Positions 32,581 through 46,238 of a stretch of DNA of 64,000 bases are shown here, one piece after another (position 1 is the first letter of the stretch; each line of letters begins with the position of its first letter). A model generated the notes under the pieces. The model ran no database searches and was not told the DNA's origin. It was given only the letters and a program-made list of their open reading frames with translations. The position numbers and the translations under genes were made by a program. Source of the DNA: Dipylidium caninum (taxonomy: Eukaryota; Platyhelminthes; Cestoda; Cyclophyllidea; Dipylidiidae); assembly GCA_017562135.1 (NCBI GenBank), contig QEYB01000448.1, forward strand, positions 1 to 64,000, written 5' to 3'.

Positions 32581-35209
32581 TTATTCCTTTATTCAATGTT
32601 GTTCTCACATATCAGATTTTCTTAGAGCCTTCTGACTTCTGGAATGTTATGGGCTCGTTTACCCATTGTTTATAACTTTCCTTGATCTGATTTCTCGGGT
32701 TTTTTAGACTTAGAGGGGTCCATTTACAGTCATTCCCTTACTGTGACTTTTTTTAGGATTAAACTTATTCAAATGAGTTTGGACTCTGCATAACTGTATA
32801 ATTCGAACTGAAATGTAAAGGGGATTCGTTATAACGCCAATATGTTCTCTACATTATGATTTTTCCAAAATTAAAGTAAACCCCTAAATTTACTTTGCAA
32901 ATAACTGGAATAAATTTGTCTTTTGGAGCACTGTGGCACATGGGTGTTTCTGCCAGGTTGAAGGGACTTTTTTCGACCATGCTTGTGCTTACGTAGGTTT
33001 TGCCCTCTCTCACTTCTGTATAGCCGAAACTTGATGTTAAAACTCGCTCTCCTGTGGATAATTTTTGGCGGTATCAGCTAATAAATAAATAAAGCTCAGA
33101 GAAGATTAAATTCCGAGGCCCCAACCCTGGACTGGAAATTTAATCGTTTCAATCCTTTACGTGCCTCAACTACTTTTCTTACTGCGGTCGTGAAGGTTTT
33201 CTCAACACAATCTCCACTTTCCTACATAAATTTGTTAAGGTTTTTCCTACACAAACGCTATGGTTTTATTTTGAAAATTAGAAATTTGTGATTTTTGGCG
33301 TACAGGCTGCGATCATTTGCTAAATAGTTGGTGAAATGAGTGATTCTGTTGGAAGATTCCCTAGTATTTCTCCGTGTTTCTGTTACCTTGTACAAATGGC
33401 TCAGCGAAGATGTTTTTATTCGTGGTCCTCTGAGGGGCAGGTGACTTTTACACAAATTTTCCCCTCGATTCAGATGAATCTTGGATTTTCAGTATCTGAT
33501 ACGAACTGAGGCGTGTTTTCAAGCAATTTTTGCGATAAGGAAAAGTCTTGAAGGCCTCGGGTCCTGAACCCCCCTATTCTTTTACCTTTCTGATCAAAAC
33601 TTTTTGTACATGATTTTAAGGCTTCCCGCTTATGTGCTTAACTCCTAAGACCGTGTGTAGCTTCTTTTTCAAACGCTTTGCCCTCCCGGACAGTTATTAA
33701 CACTGCGACCCACTCGACGGATGATGTTCGCATTTCTTTTGTGAATTCCACCTTAGCGTTAACATAACGTAGACAATTTGAAGAAAAACCCCCATAGTTC
33801 AGGGAATTCGTAGCTTCGTGCGATACTGAGGCCTGAATGGAGGGCAACTTCACCACAAATCTAATCTAATGCTCCCACTGGCCTAAAGAGCGATGGAGAC
33901 GCTGTTCAACTTCGCGTCAATGTCAGTTTTTGGGCGTGGCAGCAGTGATCTTGCAAAAAGAAAGCTCCGTCTCGAGTTTCTCTTGAAGAGCTACGCTGTA
34001 GACTGGTCCGGCTGCCTTCCTCGTCGACAGTAGGCTCAAGTCCCACTTCACTTGATGGATGGCACCGCACCACGAACTACACGGTGGTACTTACTGTCAG
34101 TATTCTCTTACATGTTTTGGCAATAATAAAACGTCATTTTTTTGTCACACGCTGTCACGTTGCCAACGTGTAAGACGGAAAGGGTTATTGTATCCCACCA
34201 ACGTTTACATTTCGCTTTTATTCAGTGAGGAAGCATCCGGTGGTTGTCGTTGACCCTCCAACTGGGTTGCGCGTTAAATATGACTGTGATGGGGAACACG
34301 GCTTCTCCTCTTCGCGGTAGACCTGGCAGTCAGATAAACAGCCGTATAGAATTGAAAAAACCATAAAAATTCCTCCATAAAGGTGGGATTGGGTTAATCT
34401 TTCTTCTTTTTCATCGCCCAATCTCGTCTCCTGTCAGACTTCTGCCCTCTATTGTTCTACCCGTAAAGCATCTCACAGATTCCCCCTCTGAGGTTAAAGC
34501 ATAAAGGTTTGCAAAGTCAGCCTGTGAAATGTAAATAATTCGTAAAAAAAGTACTATTATCACGCCTTGTTATGTGTATTTGTTATGCACCTCGGTGAGG
34601 GACAAAAGGAACTTCCTGACTGACTGACTGCAACGAAATTATGGCGAGACTCACAACCGTCTTACAGAAGGGGGAAGTCATGCGACACCCTCTTGTTGAC
34701 GCAATTTGGAGACAATGAAAGACACTCCGTCATTTCTGCCTACCTAAGTTGGCCGTTTAGAAGAAGGAAACTGTGACCATGTGAGGGTGGCCGATTTAAG
34801 CCTCCACAGAAGACTTGAAACTTTGCTTTCATGCTATTTCTATTTTAATTTTCTCCTGTTATTAGCAACCTTAGCAAAAGCATAAGGTGTTAGGGGAAAG
34901 CATGGTTGCGTGTAATCTCGACATTTTAAGGAATTAAAGTTGCTGCAAGCCACATTTAGAAGAGAAAGGAGGCCGAAATACTTCGGGAAATGGGGCAGTT
35001 GAGTAGAGGCGACCTAGACGAGGGCGTTTCGTGTGTCCAAGGGGACAGGTAATTTGTACAATAACGCTAAAATGAGTATGCAGGTCAATGCTGAGACTAA
35101 TAAAAGTCCGAGATAACAGGAAAGGCCCCGCCGTGGTCTACTCCCCCACTTTACCACCCTGACATTCCCAAACCGGCATGCTTGAACTGTCACTAAAATT
35201 TGTATAAAG
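32581..35209. other. Intergenic region CLPB / membrane protein
   Basis: About 2.6 kb with only short, unconvincing frames on both strands. No transposon or RNA gene is recognised. A TGAC run (TGACTGACTGACTG) lies near 34617. Confidence 0.5.
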
Positions 35210-35350
35210 TAAACGGGAGGTTGGCACTCGTGAAGGCGAGGAGCCTGGTGCGGAAGCGGTCGCGGTGGGTCGCGGCGGGATGCAGCGGGGCGGGGCGGAG
35301 AGGAAGTGAAGGAGGAAAGTGGCTCCAACCGCCGGTTAGGCGGGAAGTGA
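35210..35350 (+). promoter_or_regulatory. GC-rich, GC-box-containing probable promoter
   Basis: A sharply GC- and CpG-rich stretch in otherwise AT-rich DNA, with an Sp1-type GGGGCGGGGCGG box at about 35287-35298. It lies about 330 bp upstream of the ATG of the membrane-protein gene. Promoter function is inferred from composition and position. Confidence 0.45.
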
Positions 35351-35623
35351 ATGCACCAAATGATAGTGAAGATATTGTGCTGCACCAATTTCACACGCCA
35401 CGCGCCACACGCCGTTCCTCACAGTCCCAATCAAGTGGTAGCGAGGGTAGTTTTCAGCCGAGGATTGGCTAGTCGCGAGGGACTAATCGCTGCTCCGCGT
35501 TGTGAAGCGCGCGAGTTCATCAGTGTGCTGTCTCCTGGCTGGTGTAATAACGCGTCACTCGGATGGTGCGTTGGTAACTCCTATGTCCCCACCGTAAAGA
35601 CACCCTCCTCCGACTCCTACAAT

Positions 35624-37093
35624 ATGCTCCTTCTCTGTCTAATTTTCACCCTGACGATTGTCGTTACAGCCGAGAAACTCACACCCATCCTCCCGGGCGA
35701 TCCCTACAGCGTTGTCGGGGAGATCGAGAGGCGACAATTGGGCCGATGCACCTACCTTTACGCCTGGCTGGCTATTCCACAGGGCTCCCACCAGGACATT
35801 TATGCTCATCACTCGGCTTGTAGTCGCCTCGAGCTGCGTTTCGTTGAACCCGCCAGGGAGACACGCGCTTCTCAGGCCGAGTTTAAAGTTAATGTGGTGG
35901 AGGAGTTGAATCGGGTTAACAAGGATTACACAGCACAGTTGATTGATCTCGAGACTCTCGATGCCCTCCTCCAGACTGTCAAGATAACTGACGGGGTTCA
36001 GACGTCGCCCCCACTAACAACTAAGGGGAAAATCTTCTATCTTGCCGATCGCCTCGGTCAGTACACCATGCTGGCGATATTACGACCGGAACGTCTACCA
36101 AAAATTGAAATTATCCCTCCCCCTTCAGAGAAAACGCATATCCTTCCACAGAATGTACTCTGCTACCGAAAGACCTGTGAGTCTGTCATGAAGCCGGGCG
36201 CGTCCACGGTATCATCAGCCTCGGTGATGAATTCTTCCACGGAGTACATAGTCTTACTGGCAGAGGCTAAGCAAGAAAATAGGCGGCTCTACATTCAGTT
36301 AATCATTTATCGTGTTGTTTTTGCCTTGGCTGCTTTTCTCTGTGTCATTCTTGCAATTACAACTCTTGTGCTCTGTTTTCGACATCAAAAATCGGGGTCA
36401 AAATCCCCGAAGAAGTTGCCGAAAATGGCAGCCTCCTACCACAGCGCACCGCCGTATAATTCTTTGAACAGTGCTTCCAAATTAACTTCCCCGGCGGTCT
36501 ACTCGGACTCTGTTGCCTATCCGAACAATACCGCCCTGGTTCTTGGCGATACTGCGAGTCTGCAGAACACAGCCATCTCCAGTAATATGAGTGGATGCGA
36601 ACTGTTGGCGGCCAACGGTCTCAACGGCACCCCGTGCGCCCATTTCTACCAACCGATCTACACAACTGAGGGCTCGGGTGGAATGAAACCGGTTGCCCCC
36701 AATCGAATATACAGTTCCGGTGGTCAGAACTTCTTTCCCCTCGTGACCGCCTTTGACCGGTCCGGCAGTCCAGCATCCGAGGGATACCGGACAGGCTCAC
36801 TCGATCGTCGTAGTGACGCCGCCTCGGAGAAACTGCGCCGCAGAACTCCCATCCAGTTGATTGCTGTGCCCCAGGGCACAGAAGCCTCCCCCACCGCCAA
36901 CTACATCGCCCTCGCGCAGCCCATCTCGCACTACCCTCAGCCGGCATTCAAGGCCCCCCAGGCGTCGGACAATGCTCAGACTATGACATCGCATGGCAGT
37001 GGCGGCACGGTGATTCGCAAACTCCCCAGTGACATAAACTTTCGTGCCTCCATCAATGGCGAGTCGGCAAGTAGCGGCGTTGCCATGAGTTGA
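35624..37093 (+). CDS. Intronless type I membrane protein, unknown function
   Basis: I do not recognise the family. The chosen start (MLLLCLIFTLTIVVTAEKL) gives a clear signal peptide; the frame is open further upstream (to 35351), but that part is compositionally unlike a protein and overlaps the GC-rich 5' region. The mature protein has an ectodomain of about 210 residues with a few Cys (GRCTYLY, SACSRLEL, NVLCYRKTCES), one transmembrane helix at about residues 231-252 (VVFALAAFLCVILAITTLVL), a basic stop-transfer KSGSKSPKK, and a 237-residue cytoplasmic tail rich in Ser, Pro, Tyr and Asn (e.g. YHSAPPYNSL). Total 489 residues without an intron, unlike its neighbours. It could be a flatworm-specific surface or adhesion protein; that is inference from topology only. 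Confidence 0.75.
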   Translation: MLLLCLIFTLTIVVTAEKLTPILPGDPYSVVGEIERRQLGRCTYLYAWLAIPQGSHQDIYAHHSACSRLELRFVEPARETRASQAEFKVNVVEELNRVNKDYTAQLIDLETLDALLQTVKITDGVQTSPPLTTKGKIFYLADRLGQYTMLAILRPERLPKIEIIPPPSEKTHILPQNVLCYRKTCESVMKPGASTVSSASVMNSSTEYIVLLAEAKQENRRLYIQLIIYRVVFALAAFLCVILAITTLVLCFRHQKSGSKSPKKLPKMAASYHSAPPYNSLNSASKLTSPAVYSDSVAYPNNTALVLGDTASLQNTAISSNMSGCELLAANGLNGTPCAHFYQPIYTTEGSGGMKPVAPNRIYSSGGQNFFPLVTAFDRSGSPASEGYRTGSLDRRSDAASEKLRRRTPIQLIAVPQGTEASPTANYIALAQPISHYPQPAFKAPQASDNAQTMTSHGSGGTVIRKLPSDINFRASINGESASSGVAMS

Positions 37094-40000
37094 AGAAGTG
37101 CCTTCATTCTCTGTACAAGTAATATACCAATCCGGGATAAGTCCACCTTAATGAATTTTACTTTGTCGCCCTCCCCCCAACTTTACGTGGTCCTTTTCGT
37201 GCCCCACCCGCATCCGCACCGCCAACTGTACATTAAAAAGGTGATCATCTACAATCTCGAGATTCATTCTTCCCGCTTCCACCGGTGATAAGTCAATCGG
37301 TAGAGCGATTAAGCGAAAAAAAAGTTGTACAATCTGCCTCTGACCGCCGTATTTTGATAAAATCTCCCAATAAATTATGGACAGAAACGGTTTACTGGCT
37401 GAGTGAGTTTCATCAAAGTCGTTTAAACTCGTCTCGCTCTTCCGTGGTGTTTCAACGCCACAAGTTATGGAAAATTTCACGAAATGTGCCTAATTTTGTG
37501 CAGGCGAAGACGTCTGCTGACCCGTAAAGTCAGCGCTGTCGGAGGATGGCACTGTCTAAGAGGTGTTTGCCACCATGCACTGAGCACATGCCTTTGAAGG
37601 GCGTCAAGACTTCACAGTTGTACACTTAATCGAGGGACTATTGCATAAGAACAGGAGACTTCTTAGGTTTACAGTTTCGGCAGGCTGTGGGAGGCTGTTT
37701 TCCGCAGCGGGAGGAAGGGAGAGGGTGAAAAATTTCTCAAAAAAAATTTTAAAGTCGGATAGTCACAAGCGCAACGAGTATGAAAGAACTTCGCTTGTGA
37801 TCTCCTCACTTTCAAAAAGTGCCGCGGTGTTGAGAGAAGCCTCCCCCTTTGGCCTCATTCATTGTCATTCTCACGTAAGAATCTGTTTAAATTGTCCCGT
37901 TTCATGTCGCCTTTCCACGCTTTAAACTTCAAATGTCACCAGTGTACAAATAAACATGTGAAAGTTGACTCGGCCGTCCTGTCTTCCAAAACGGCGTCGA
38001 AGGGGAACTCGGCTAAATAATGGCAAGAAATTTTAATATCTTTGCATCAGGACACTGTTCTTCCCCTGTTTAAGTCGTTTCTCCATCTTCTTTCTTTTTT
38101 TCCCCATTGAATGAATACCACCGCACTTTGTGAATGCTTCACCCTGTTTTTTCTTAAGGGAAAATTCTTCAATAATCGCAAATCGCGTTTGAGTATACTT
38201 TTAAGTCGTCTGTAGAAGTGGATTTGGCGACTGTCTCAAGTGTACTGAGGAGTTTAACGCTATTGTTAATTAAGGCGTTGTCAACAGAAACGAGGTTTAA
38301 CAATGGTAGAACTCGTCACTCCTCTACCTGTCATCAGGTTTGCCGTCTCACGGTCAGCGATGTTGCATCCACCTCAAATGGAGGGAGGAGATTCAATTCG
38401 TGGCACTCATTCTCCATTCTCTCCTGTCACCAGTACAGCAAGTTGGAACATTTCCTTAGTCGAGGTTTTTACCCCACAGCGGAGGTGGCGCCGGAGGCTT
38501 TGGCCTGCGCAGAAAGCGAAATCTCTGCAGTTCGCCGTTGACTTCCAGAGGGAAGGCAGCCTGTCTATGCTGAAATTGTCTAGCATTTAGTGGTTGAGCT
38601 TGTGAGACTGGCGTTGGGGCGATTTTCCCCCATGAACGGGGCACATAACGCCCGAGAGGAGTTACTTTCGGTGTCAACCTGCCTCGAGGCTGAACAAAAA
38701 AGCCTAATTTTAGTTGGGTTTAGCACAAAATTCGTTTTACTTTATCTCAACTCACTTTTCAGTAGTCTTAGCAAGATTTGTAACTTATTTTGGCTAATAC
38801 CCACCGCTCTCGGTGAATAGGACATTTTACTGAACGAATTTCCCCGTTTTCCTCAACTCCCGTTCTTTTAGTGAGGCTTCAAGCTCAAAAATTGCAATGT
38901 GGAAATGTTCACCACCCCACGGAGACTCAATTAACCCGCAGGTGAATAATGAGTCCTCAAAAAATTTACTCCACTCAATCCATCATGGCCGCTTCCAGTC
39001 AACGCCATCACTGAGGCATGACATTTAAGTTGTCAAGTTATACACACATCGCGTGGCAGTAGTTCGTCTCTCGTACTCGCCGTTTGACTTTCGGGGGATC
39101 ACCTTTCAAGACGGAATTTCTTCATCCCCACGAGTGGCCACGTCTCCGTCCAACTACGAAGTCTGCCATTTTGCGTTTGTTAAGAATTTGGTTCAAATTG
39201 TCTCCCCGTTGGCTCACATTCTCTAAGAGAGGCGAGACTAAAAGTGACGAGACGATGTGACCTTTGTTTCACCGAGGTGTTGCAATTTTATCTCTTCTCC
39301 AAGAGTCCCTGCTGCCGAGGATGGTGGGGAATCAGGATGACGTGGACTCGCCGAGTCCGGCCAATCTGAGTTGGCTTGTTAGCCGGTCAATCAGAGTGCC
39401 AAATTCGTCCGTTTGACAACTGCACCTGGGCTCGAGTGCTCAAACGCCTCCTGTTGGGAATGGGAAGGCCGTAGGGCCAGAGACCGGGCCACCGAGTTCA
39501 GATAATGTCGCGTGGCGATTTTGCGGATCCTCACACATTTGAGAAAATGCCTCGAAGTGGCGTCTGGCGCCACTCTCGTGGGAAGCTTTTACCCGAACCA
39601 CAAGTGCCCTTCCGATCCAAGGCATTAAAACAGTCTTTAGGCAATTGTACATCGTGCATGCCGAATAGAAATTCTTGAGTGCTGCCAACCTGAAGAAGGA
39701 ATAATTTCGCACAAATAGTCCATTGTCTGAATGCACTTCTACGACAATCATCAGTTTCATTCCCAACCGAGTGGCTGCATTTTTCCCAGCCTTGAAGATG
39801 AAGTCTTTGCGCTAGATCGTTAACAATTTCCTTGCCTTAGTACCCCGCCTTCGACAGAATTTGGTTATGTGAATCATGAAATTGAAATTGCGTCAAAGCA
39901 ACGTCACATATTCATTAAATCACCATAATTGCATTCCCTCCACCACCAGGCGCTGGAATTTGAGACTCACCTGGCGATATCATGACTATGCGGTGCTTGG

Positions 40001-43000
40001 AGGAGACCGCCTCGCAAATGTCAGGATTAGGCGCCTCTTCTAAGGCCTAAAGAAATCATCTTGGAGGGGAGGAAAGAGGATGCTTGTGATCGGGCGAAGG
40101 GGTATAGAGTGGGGAGCCCAAAAAAGCCACACCGCGGATAATTTGCGTAAGAAAGCAGGCGACGGGAGAGGCGCACACCACAGCGCACATTCTCCTCCTT
40201 CCTCCCCCCCAACTCCGTCCCCAACACCCGCGCCCCTCCGCCTCCCCCCCCCCCCCAAAGCACTAAATAATGGGGCTAATGGGCAATGCAGCGGCCCGCG
40301 AGTCTGAGTCAGGTGGGAAAAGAGGAACTTCCTGTGGGGCCATTTCATCTGCAGCCGGAAATGCAGGAACAGAATCCGTTTGTAGGGCTTTCCAGCCTCC
40401 ACACTGTCAATCGTGGCTTTTGTTTAAAAATCAAAGCCTTATTTTGTTTATCTGCAGAATATTTTCGTTTAATATCAAACGTGACTTGATTTTCCAGTCG
40501 AAGACTTAAGATTCCAATGTCCATTTGAAAGTAACCGTTGTCATAACGACATTGTATGGAAAATTTGCGATTGCAAGATAAAAACCCTTATTGTCCTGAT
40601 CAGATTAGTGAAAAATTAAAATAAAAAACGAAATTGTAGCATTTGGCAGTGACGTTTGGCAGCGTTCGCAATCTGACGTGCCGATAAACTGATGTATCGT
40701 ACATCTTCGCGAAAAAACATCCTTCCTCCATCCTACAGCTCGGCTTTTTGAGGCCTGTCATCATCGAGTCTTAATGTTATTATAAATTCGAGCATACCAT
40801 AAGTTTTTTTTCCATTCTTTAGGGAAGAAAACAATAGTCTTATTTTGTCAGCTTGTAACGACATAAAAATCCAACCATAAATTCGACTGGGACTCGAGTA
40901 ATCACTTCATTCTGGACTCATTTATTTGGAGATGGAGTAGAATTTATGCAAATAAATAAGTCTTTTATGGCAATTCTCTAGGCAATTTAATCTTGATGAT
41001 TTTATGACTGTAAAAAAATGTCATGTTCCCAGGTCAATGCCTTCTTACGGCCAAATGACGCGACAAATAGAGAATTTGTTTCAGTTCACCTAAGATGAGA
41101 TTACCTCTTCTGTATTAATTTAGAGGAAAAAAGTGTGCTTTTACCAACTTAGCCCCAGTTTCTTTTATTTGCGTCAAATTTCAATGATGGACGAAATAGG
41201 TGACGCGTTGGGGGAGGAGAATAATTCAATCTCCCATGCAGCCTCGCCCCACCCCTCCCCCGCATGTCATTCCACTCAACGCCTTAACCGCACCTCCCCC
41301 CGAATTAAAATTTTGACTGGCCGCTATTTCACTAATATGTAAATAAACGATCAAGTGGAGACCAGCGAGAGCACAATTCCATGTTTATGTGACATTTACA
41401 GCGAGACACACAGGCCACGGCAGCATAATGTGAAGGGAGAAGTAGATATCGAAAAAGAGAGGCCATTTCATGTATAAAGTGGGACCAAATGACAGGCACC
41501 TCGAATGTCTACCTGTGAGAAATCGCGCAGAACAACATGTAAAGGGCGCCGGCTATTGCGATTTCCTGGTATACCGCAGACGTGGAAAGAGGGGATGCGG
41601 TTTTCCCCTTGGTCAGGGCTTAAAAGTCGACCGGATAAAAGGGCAAAAGTACACAAATTCCAGTCATGTCATGTTATTTGACGTGATTACAGTCAAGTCG
41701 CTACTTCGTGGAGGCCGCCACCGGGAAACATCATCAATGGGACGTATTTTTTCCAATGTATTTTATTAAGAAGTGGAGAAGTAAGTCTTCCGCAAGGAAA
41801 TTCTTCTCATCTGAGTAAGTTAGCACTGGAATAAACTAATAAAATAATCTGATTATGCATATGTTTATGTTGAATTGGCCCTCAACAAAAATTAAAGTTG
41901 GCAATCGACGAGCTGACGCTTGTAGGAGACCGTCAGCGTTTCACAATGAAACTTTGAAGCACAAAAATTACAGAAAACTTTTATTAATTCGTGAAAGCAC
42001 AATGGAGTACAGGTCGAATTGGTCAAAATTAATGGTTTATAATTAATAAGATGGGTGAAAGGAGAGCGTAGCAGTACGTCAAAATACATGATTAAATTAT
42101 GAAAGTATGCATTCTCGAATGCATTTACTCTACCGAAAATCTCCATTAAAACTCATCGTTCATAGATGGGAAGAAATGCATTAAGGGGAGGAGAAGGTCC
42201 ACTTGCTTAAAGTGAAGTCGTCTCTTTTAACTAATAATTTCCTCACACTGATGTAAAACCACCGACCGACATTAGTGATCATTAGATTAAATTCACTTTA
42301 AATAATAGTCTATTGAGAGTCTTCTCTTCTGATAGCCTCTAACAACCCGAAAAGCCCCTCGTCGAAAGGTAAAATACTGTGCCTTCATAGGTTACGACTG
42401 ACTTATGAAAATCGGCAGGCAGTTTGGTTATTGTCAGAATGAAGACACCAGTTAGTAGTCTGAGTGTTTTATTAACCTTGTAAGGAAAATTCAAGGGGCG
42501 CGCGCAGCCCCTCCCTACACACACAACGCATCTGAGAGGAGTCAGCTCATAAAGAATTTGGCTAAAGTGGGCGCGGTCGCCTCCACAGACATGCTTTATT
42601 GCTATGATATTACAGTAAAGCGGATGATATGCTCTATGGGGACATTTGACCGCAAAATATCACGCATTATCGCTTTTACGTCGCAGCATACATAGAAAAG
42701 CATTCACACGTACGTAGCTAATCACACTCCGCCAAGCGCCATACGCCAAGAATGCCTTAATGACCTTACATGAGGCCGTCATCTATCAAATTATCCAGCG
42801 TTCTAAGTGAAAAAAATCGGAAAACGAACATCTCTTTGCCTAGAAGTGAGGATGCCTAGTCCTTGGTGGAGCTTTTTGCTTTTTCTTGGTAGTAGGAAGC
42901 TTCAACTGCAGACGGCTAGGAAATATTCTCTATGTCTATTCGGCTTTTACACCTCTGAAGTGAATGCGACTGTTATGACGCATGAAAAACACGACACATG

Positions 43001-46000
43001 TTCGGAATTTTCAGACATGTCACTATAAGCACATGCACACACACACAGGCGATGTGACTCACGATATTCTTACATGGAGCCTCATCCAATTCACTAAACA
43101 TGGTCGCTTCTACTTTTACTTTTGCCGAAAACAGCCGAAATGCGGTTATTTGGGTAGGTTTAGGCCAATAATTTAGACGAGGCCAGCATGGATTCTGGGT
43201 GGCGCCATTCTTTTTGTCTTGGCTCTACTGATGTCGAACGCTATTCGGTAGCTTGTCTTCAGTGCAGCCAAGTGATTTATTGGTTTACACCTACCTTCAA
43301 TGTTTATACTTCCTCGATTTCGAGTTCATGCGAGGAATATCTGATATACACAGACAGTGTCAGGTTGCGAAAGCCTCAATTATTATCGAATTGCGTATTA
43401 GCGGACCCTGATGACAATTGTGTTATTCCCAAACATTACCTTTTATTTCACGGTTGATTATCGCTTTAATGTCTACCTGTGTGAATAATAAAACTCGTTG
43501 CTTGTGGAAAGGTTATTTAAAAATATGAAGTCGACCGAACGACATTCGAAGCACACTGGCAAATTATCGGCTAATAGTCGATGCACTAAATTCGGTCTTG
43601 ATTACGGAAAATGATTTTAAAAAATTCGTGAGCTAGTGACCAATGTAAAAAATGGATGGCGTTGAGCCACTGGAAATGATCACAGAGATGTTAGGCTTTG
43701 ATAAATGTCGAATAAGTTCAAATTTATTGGATGGCCTTGACCTAAGGTCAACTTTTAATTGGCGCAAAATCCCAACTGTTATATTGAAAGCTATTTTGTC
43801 AGTATAGCCTATTGATCCTACTGGAATGACAAGTTAAAAATAAAGGATTGGTGTCTAAATTTGGATTTCCAACAGGTACCGGCCAATCTTGCCTATTTTA
43901 TATAGGCCACTTGAGGTTCACGTTATCCTCTCAGCAATATAATATCGTTAAGTTCCAAAACAATAGCTACATCACGAGAGAATCCACATATTGACGGGCT
44001 ATATAATATGTAGTAGCATACTAATTGGTATATATATTCTTGGATAGACAGAAACTGTTTAAATTTGTTTTCATTTTTCCCCGTGGTGCGTTATAACATG
44101 AATAAACTTAGGAAAAATTATGCACCATGAGGAAGATTACAAACTCTTTCCGATACATCTCATCCCTTTTACAAACAGCGGGTCGAAGAGTCTTAATGAA
44201 AGTAGCATTTTAGCATATTTTACCATCTATATTTATTACAGACTTTGTAAAGGAAATATGAATTAATTACAACACCGAGGTATTATGAGCATTGGGACAA
44301 ATAACTTCGTCTTAATCCAATGAATACGAAATATAGCATTAATACGTAAGAGAATTTTATAAATGTCAATTACCTTGAGAGGTAACACGCGACGAAATTG
44401 TAGGACGTTTGTAAATTGACTGAACCACAGAAACCTCCAAAAAACCGGTCAGTAGAAAAGCAGTTTAACATTTCAATTGTTCCCGCAAGGCGAAAAAGAT
44501 TAATCTAGAAGGCTTATTACTTGTGTCCTCGTGGTCTTTAAGGTTAAAGAGAGTCATGCCAAAATGTCGTAAGAACCAACTTCTCTTACTTACTCATCAC
44601 CCACTTGCACCTCATGCCTTTCACCTGTCAACAAAAATCCACATTACTCTTGACAGTTTACATAGTGGTGAACCGTGTAGCTACACGAGATAAGGAAGAG
44701 AGGACGGGCTTATTGCATTTACTTGACTAAGTGGACTCGATACTCTCCTCTCGTCTTCTACATTCCGTTGCTATTGGAATAGAAAAATGGGATATAGTAA
44801 ATAGACGCTGTGCTTTTTCACTAGGATAATGTAATAAATTTTGTGTGAGCTACCTTACCTCTCAGGTATCAGGTTTGTGCCAAATTGCTTTGTTTAATAG
44901 TTAAATCTCCTCAGCTACACAACAGTCAGTTAAACAGACTTTTCTTAGTTTTAAATAGACACCAGGAAGTTATTAGAAACTGCCTGATTTATTAAGCACT
45001 ATAAACTTCTAATGTGATTATTATGAACAAATACAAATCGCTGAATGTTTGGTTCTTCCGTTAACCTGAGTTCAGATGAAAGACATTTACCACTTAAATT
45101 GTCAAGGTGCTAATTCCTTCAAACGTGAGTAAAACCTCGTGCCTTTATGTCAGCCATCTTTTAAAGCGTATTAAACGTTAACAATTTATCGTTTTCATTT
45201 TTTTTGTACAACTCTACTGTAGGGCGTGATAATGGCATGGAGACACGTTACTTGTTCGCGTTTTATAATCGTCATCAAGATGAAAACGAGCCGTGGTAAC
45301 AAGAAGACAAAGAAGCATTCTTTCGGCGTCAAGATATCTTCCTGAAATGTATTTCACATTTAAGATGCTTTGAGATTATTTGTCGACTATGTGACAATGA
45401 AAAATGTGCAGCACAGCATTAAGTAACGAAAAAAGTAAATCATGGTTGTGTAGGGGATATTTAAAACCAAATATTTGGATTTGCTTAAACTTACATATTC
45501 TACCACCGGTTTCCATCTCTCCCTCGTCTTCCCGCTTAATGAACGAGCGAGTGGCAACTGCGCAAAGTCCTCAGCGCGTCATGTTTGTATTCAGTAATAA
45601 TTTTGAAAAATTTCAATTCCCCTTAAAGCCCCTCGGAATCAGTCTACATTAGCATGGTGATTTGCGAATTTGTAGGAATAATTTAAATAAACAATTGTCT
45701 CCCGCTGTTCCACCAATGCTCTTGCGATTTCAGCGCGGTAACTTAGCGTAAGAATGCGTAACAAAATCTCGAAGTGCGCTTATTTCTCACGCCTACGCTA
45801 GTTCATTCGCCTTGCTGAGCGAACTGGAGGACGTGTCGACGCCTAGAAGGCCCCCATCGAATCGCCTCCGCTGCCCTGCAGGCGACTTGACGTTGTCTTC
45901 CGCCGTGGCGTCATCGAAGGATGAGTCATCGGAGTCGCTTATTTTTCATGACGGGTGGCCGAGCTGACGACAAGGCGCCGTGAATGCAGGCCGGACAGAA

Positions 46001-46078
46001 ATTAACTCTTCTACTAACCGCCTCCAACCACCGCCTAGGTGACTGTTTCCGTTCGTGACACCCATTTTCTTTCTCCTC
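37094..46078. other. Gene-poor stretch, first part
   Basis: About 9 kb with no exon I can support on either strand. The start holds the 3' untranslated region of the membrane-protein gene. A run of C bases interrupted by a few T lies at about 40239-40257. Longer open frames (e.g. 43188-43457) lack domain features and are flanked by stops without plausible splice partners. It could be intergenic or a long intron. Confidence 0.5.
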
Positions 46079-46238
46079 CTCCATCTCCTCCTCATCCTCG
46101 TCCTCCTCCTCCCTCCTCCTCCTCCTCCTCCTCCTCCTCCTCCTCCTCCTCCTCCTCCTCCTCCTCTCCTCCTCCTCCTCCTCCTCCTCCTCCTCCTCCT
46201 CCTCCTCCTCTCCTCCTCCTCCTCCTCCTCCTCCTCCT
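46079..46238 (+). repeat. (CCT)n microsatellite, about 160 bp
   Basis: An almost pure CCT/TCC array with two one-unit interruptions (CTCTCC). One strand is all pyrimidine, the other all purine. The long poly-Glu, poly-Arg, poly-Ser or poly-Pro frames across it on both strands are artefacts of the repeat, not genes. Confidence 0.97.

Noticed and set aside
43188..43457. 89-codon frame with several Cys (VACLQCSQVI, SSSCEEYL)
   Set aside because: Considered as a zinc-finger exon, but the Cys spacing fits no finger and there are no matching neighbours.
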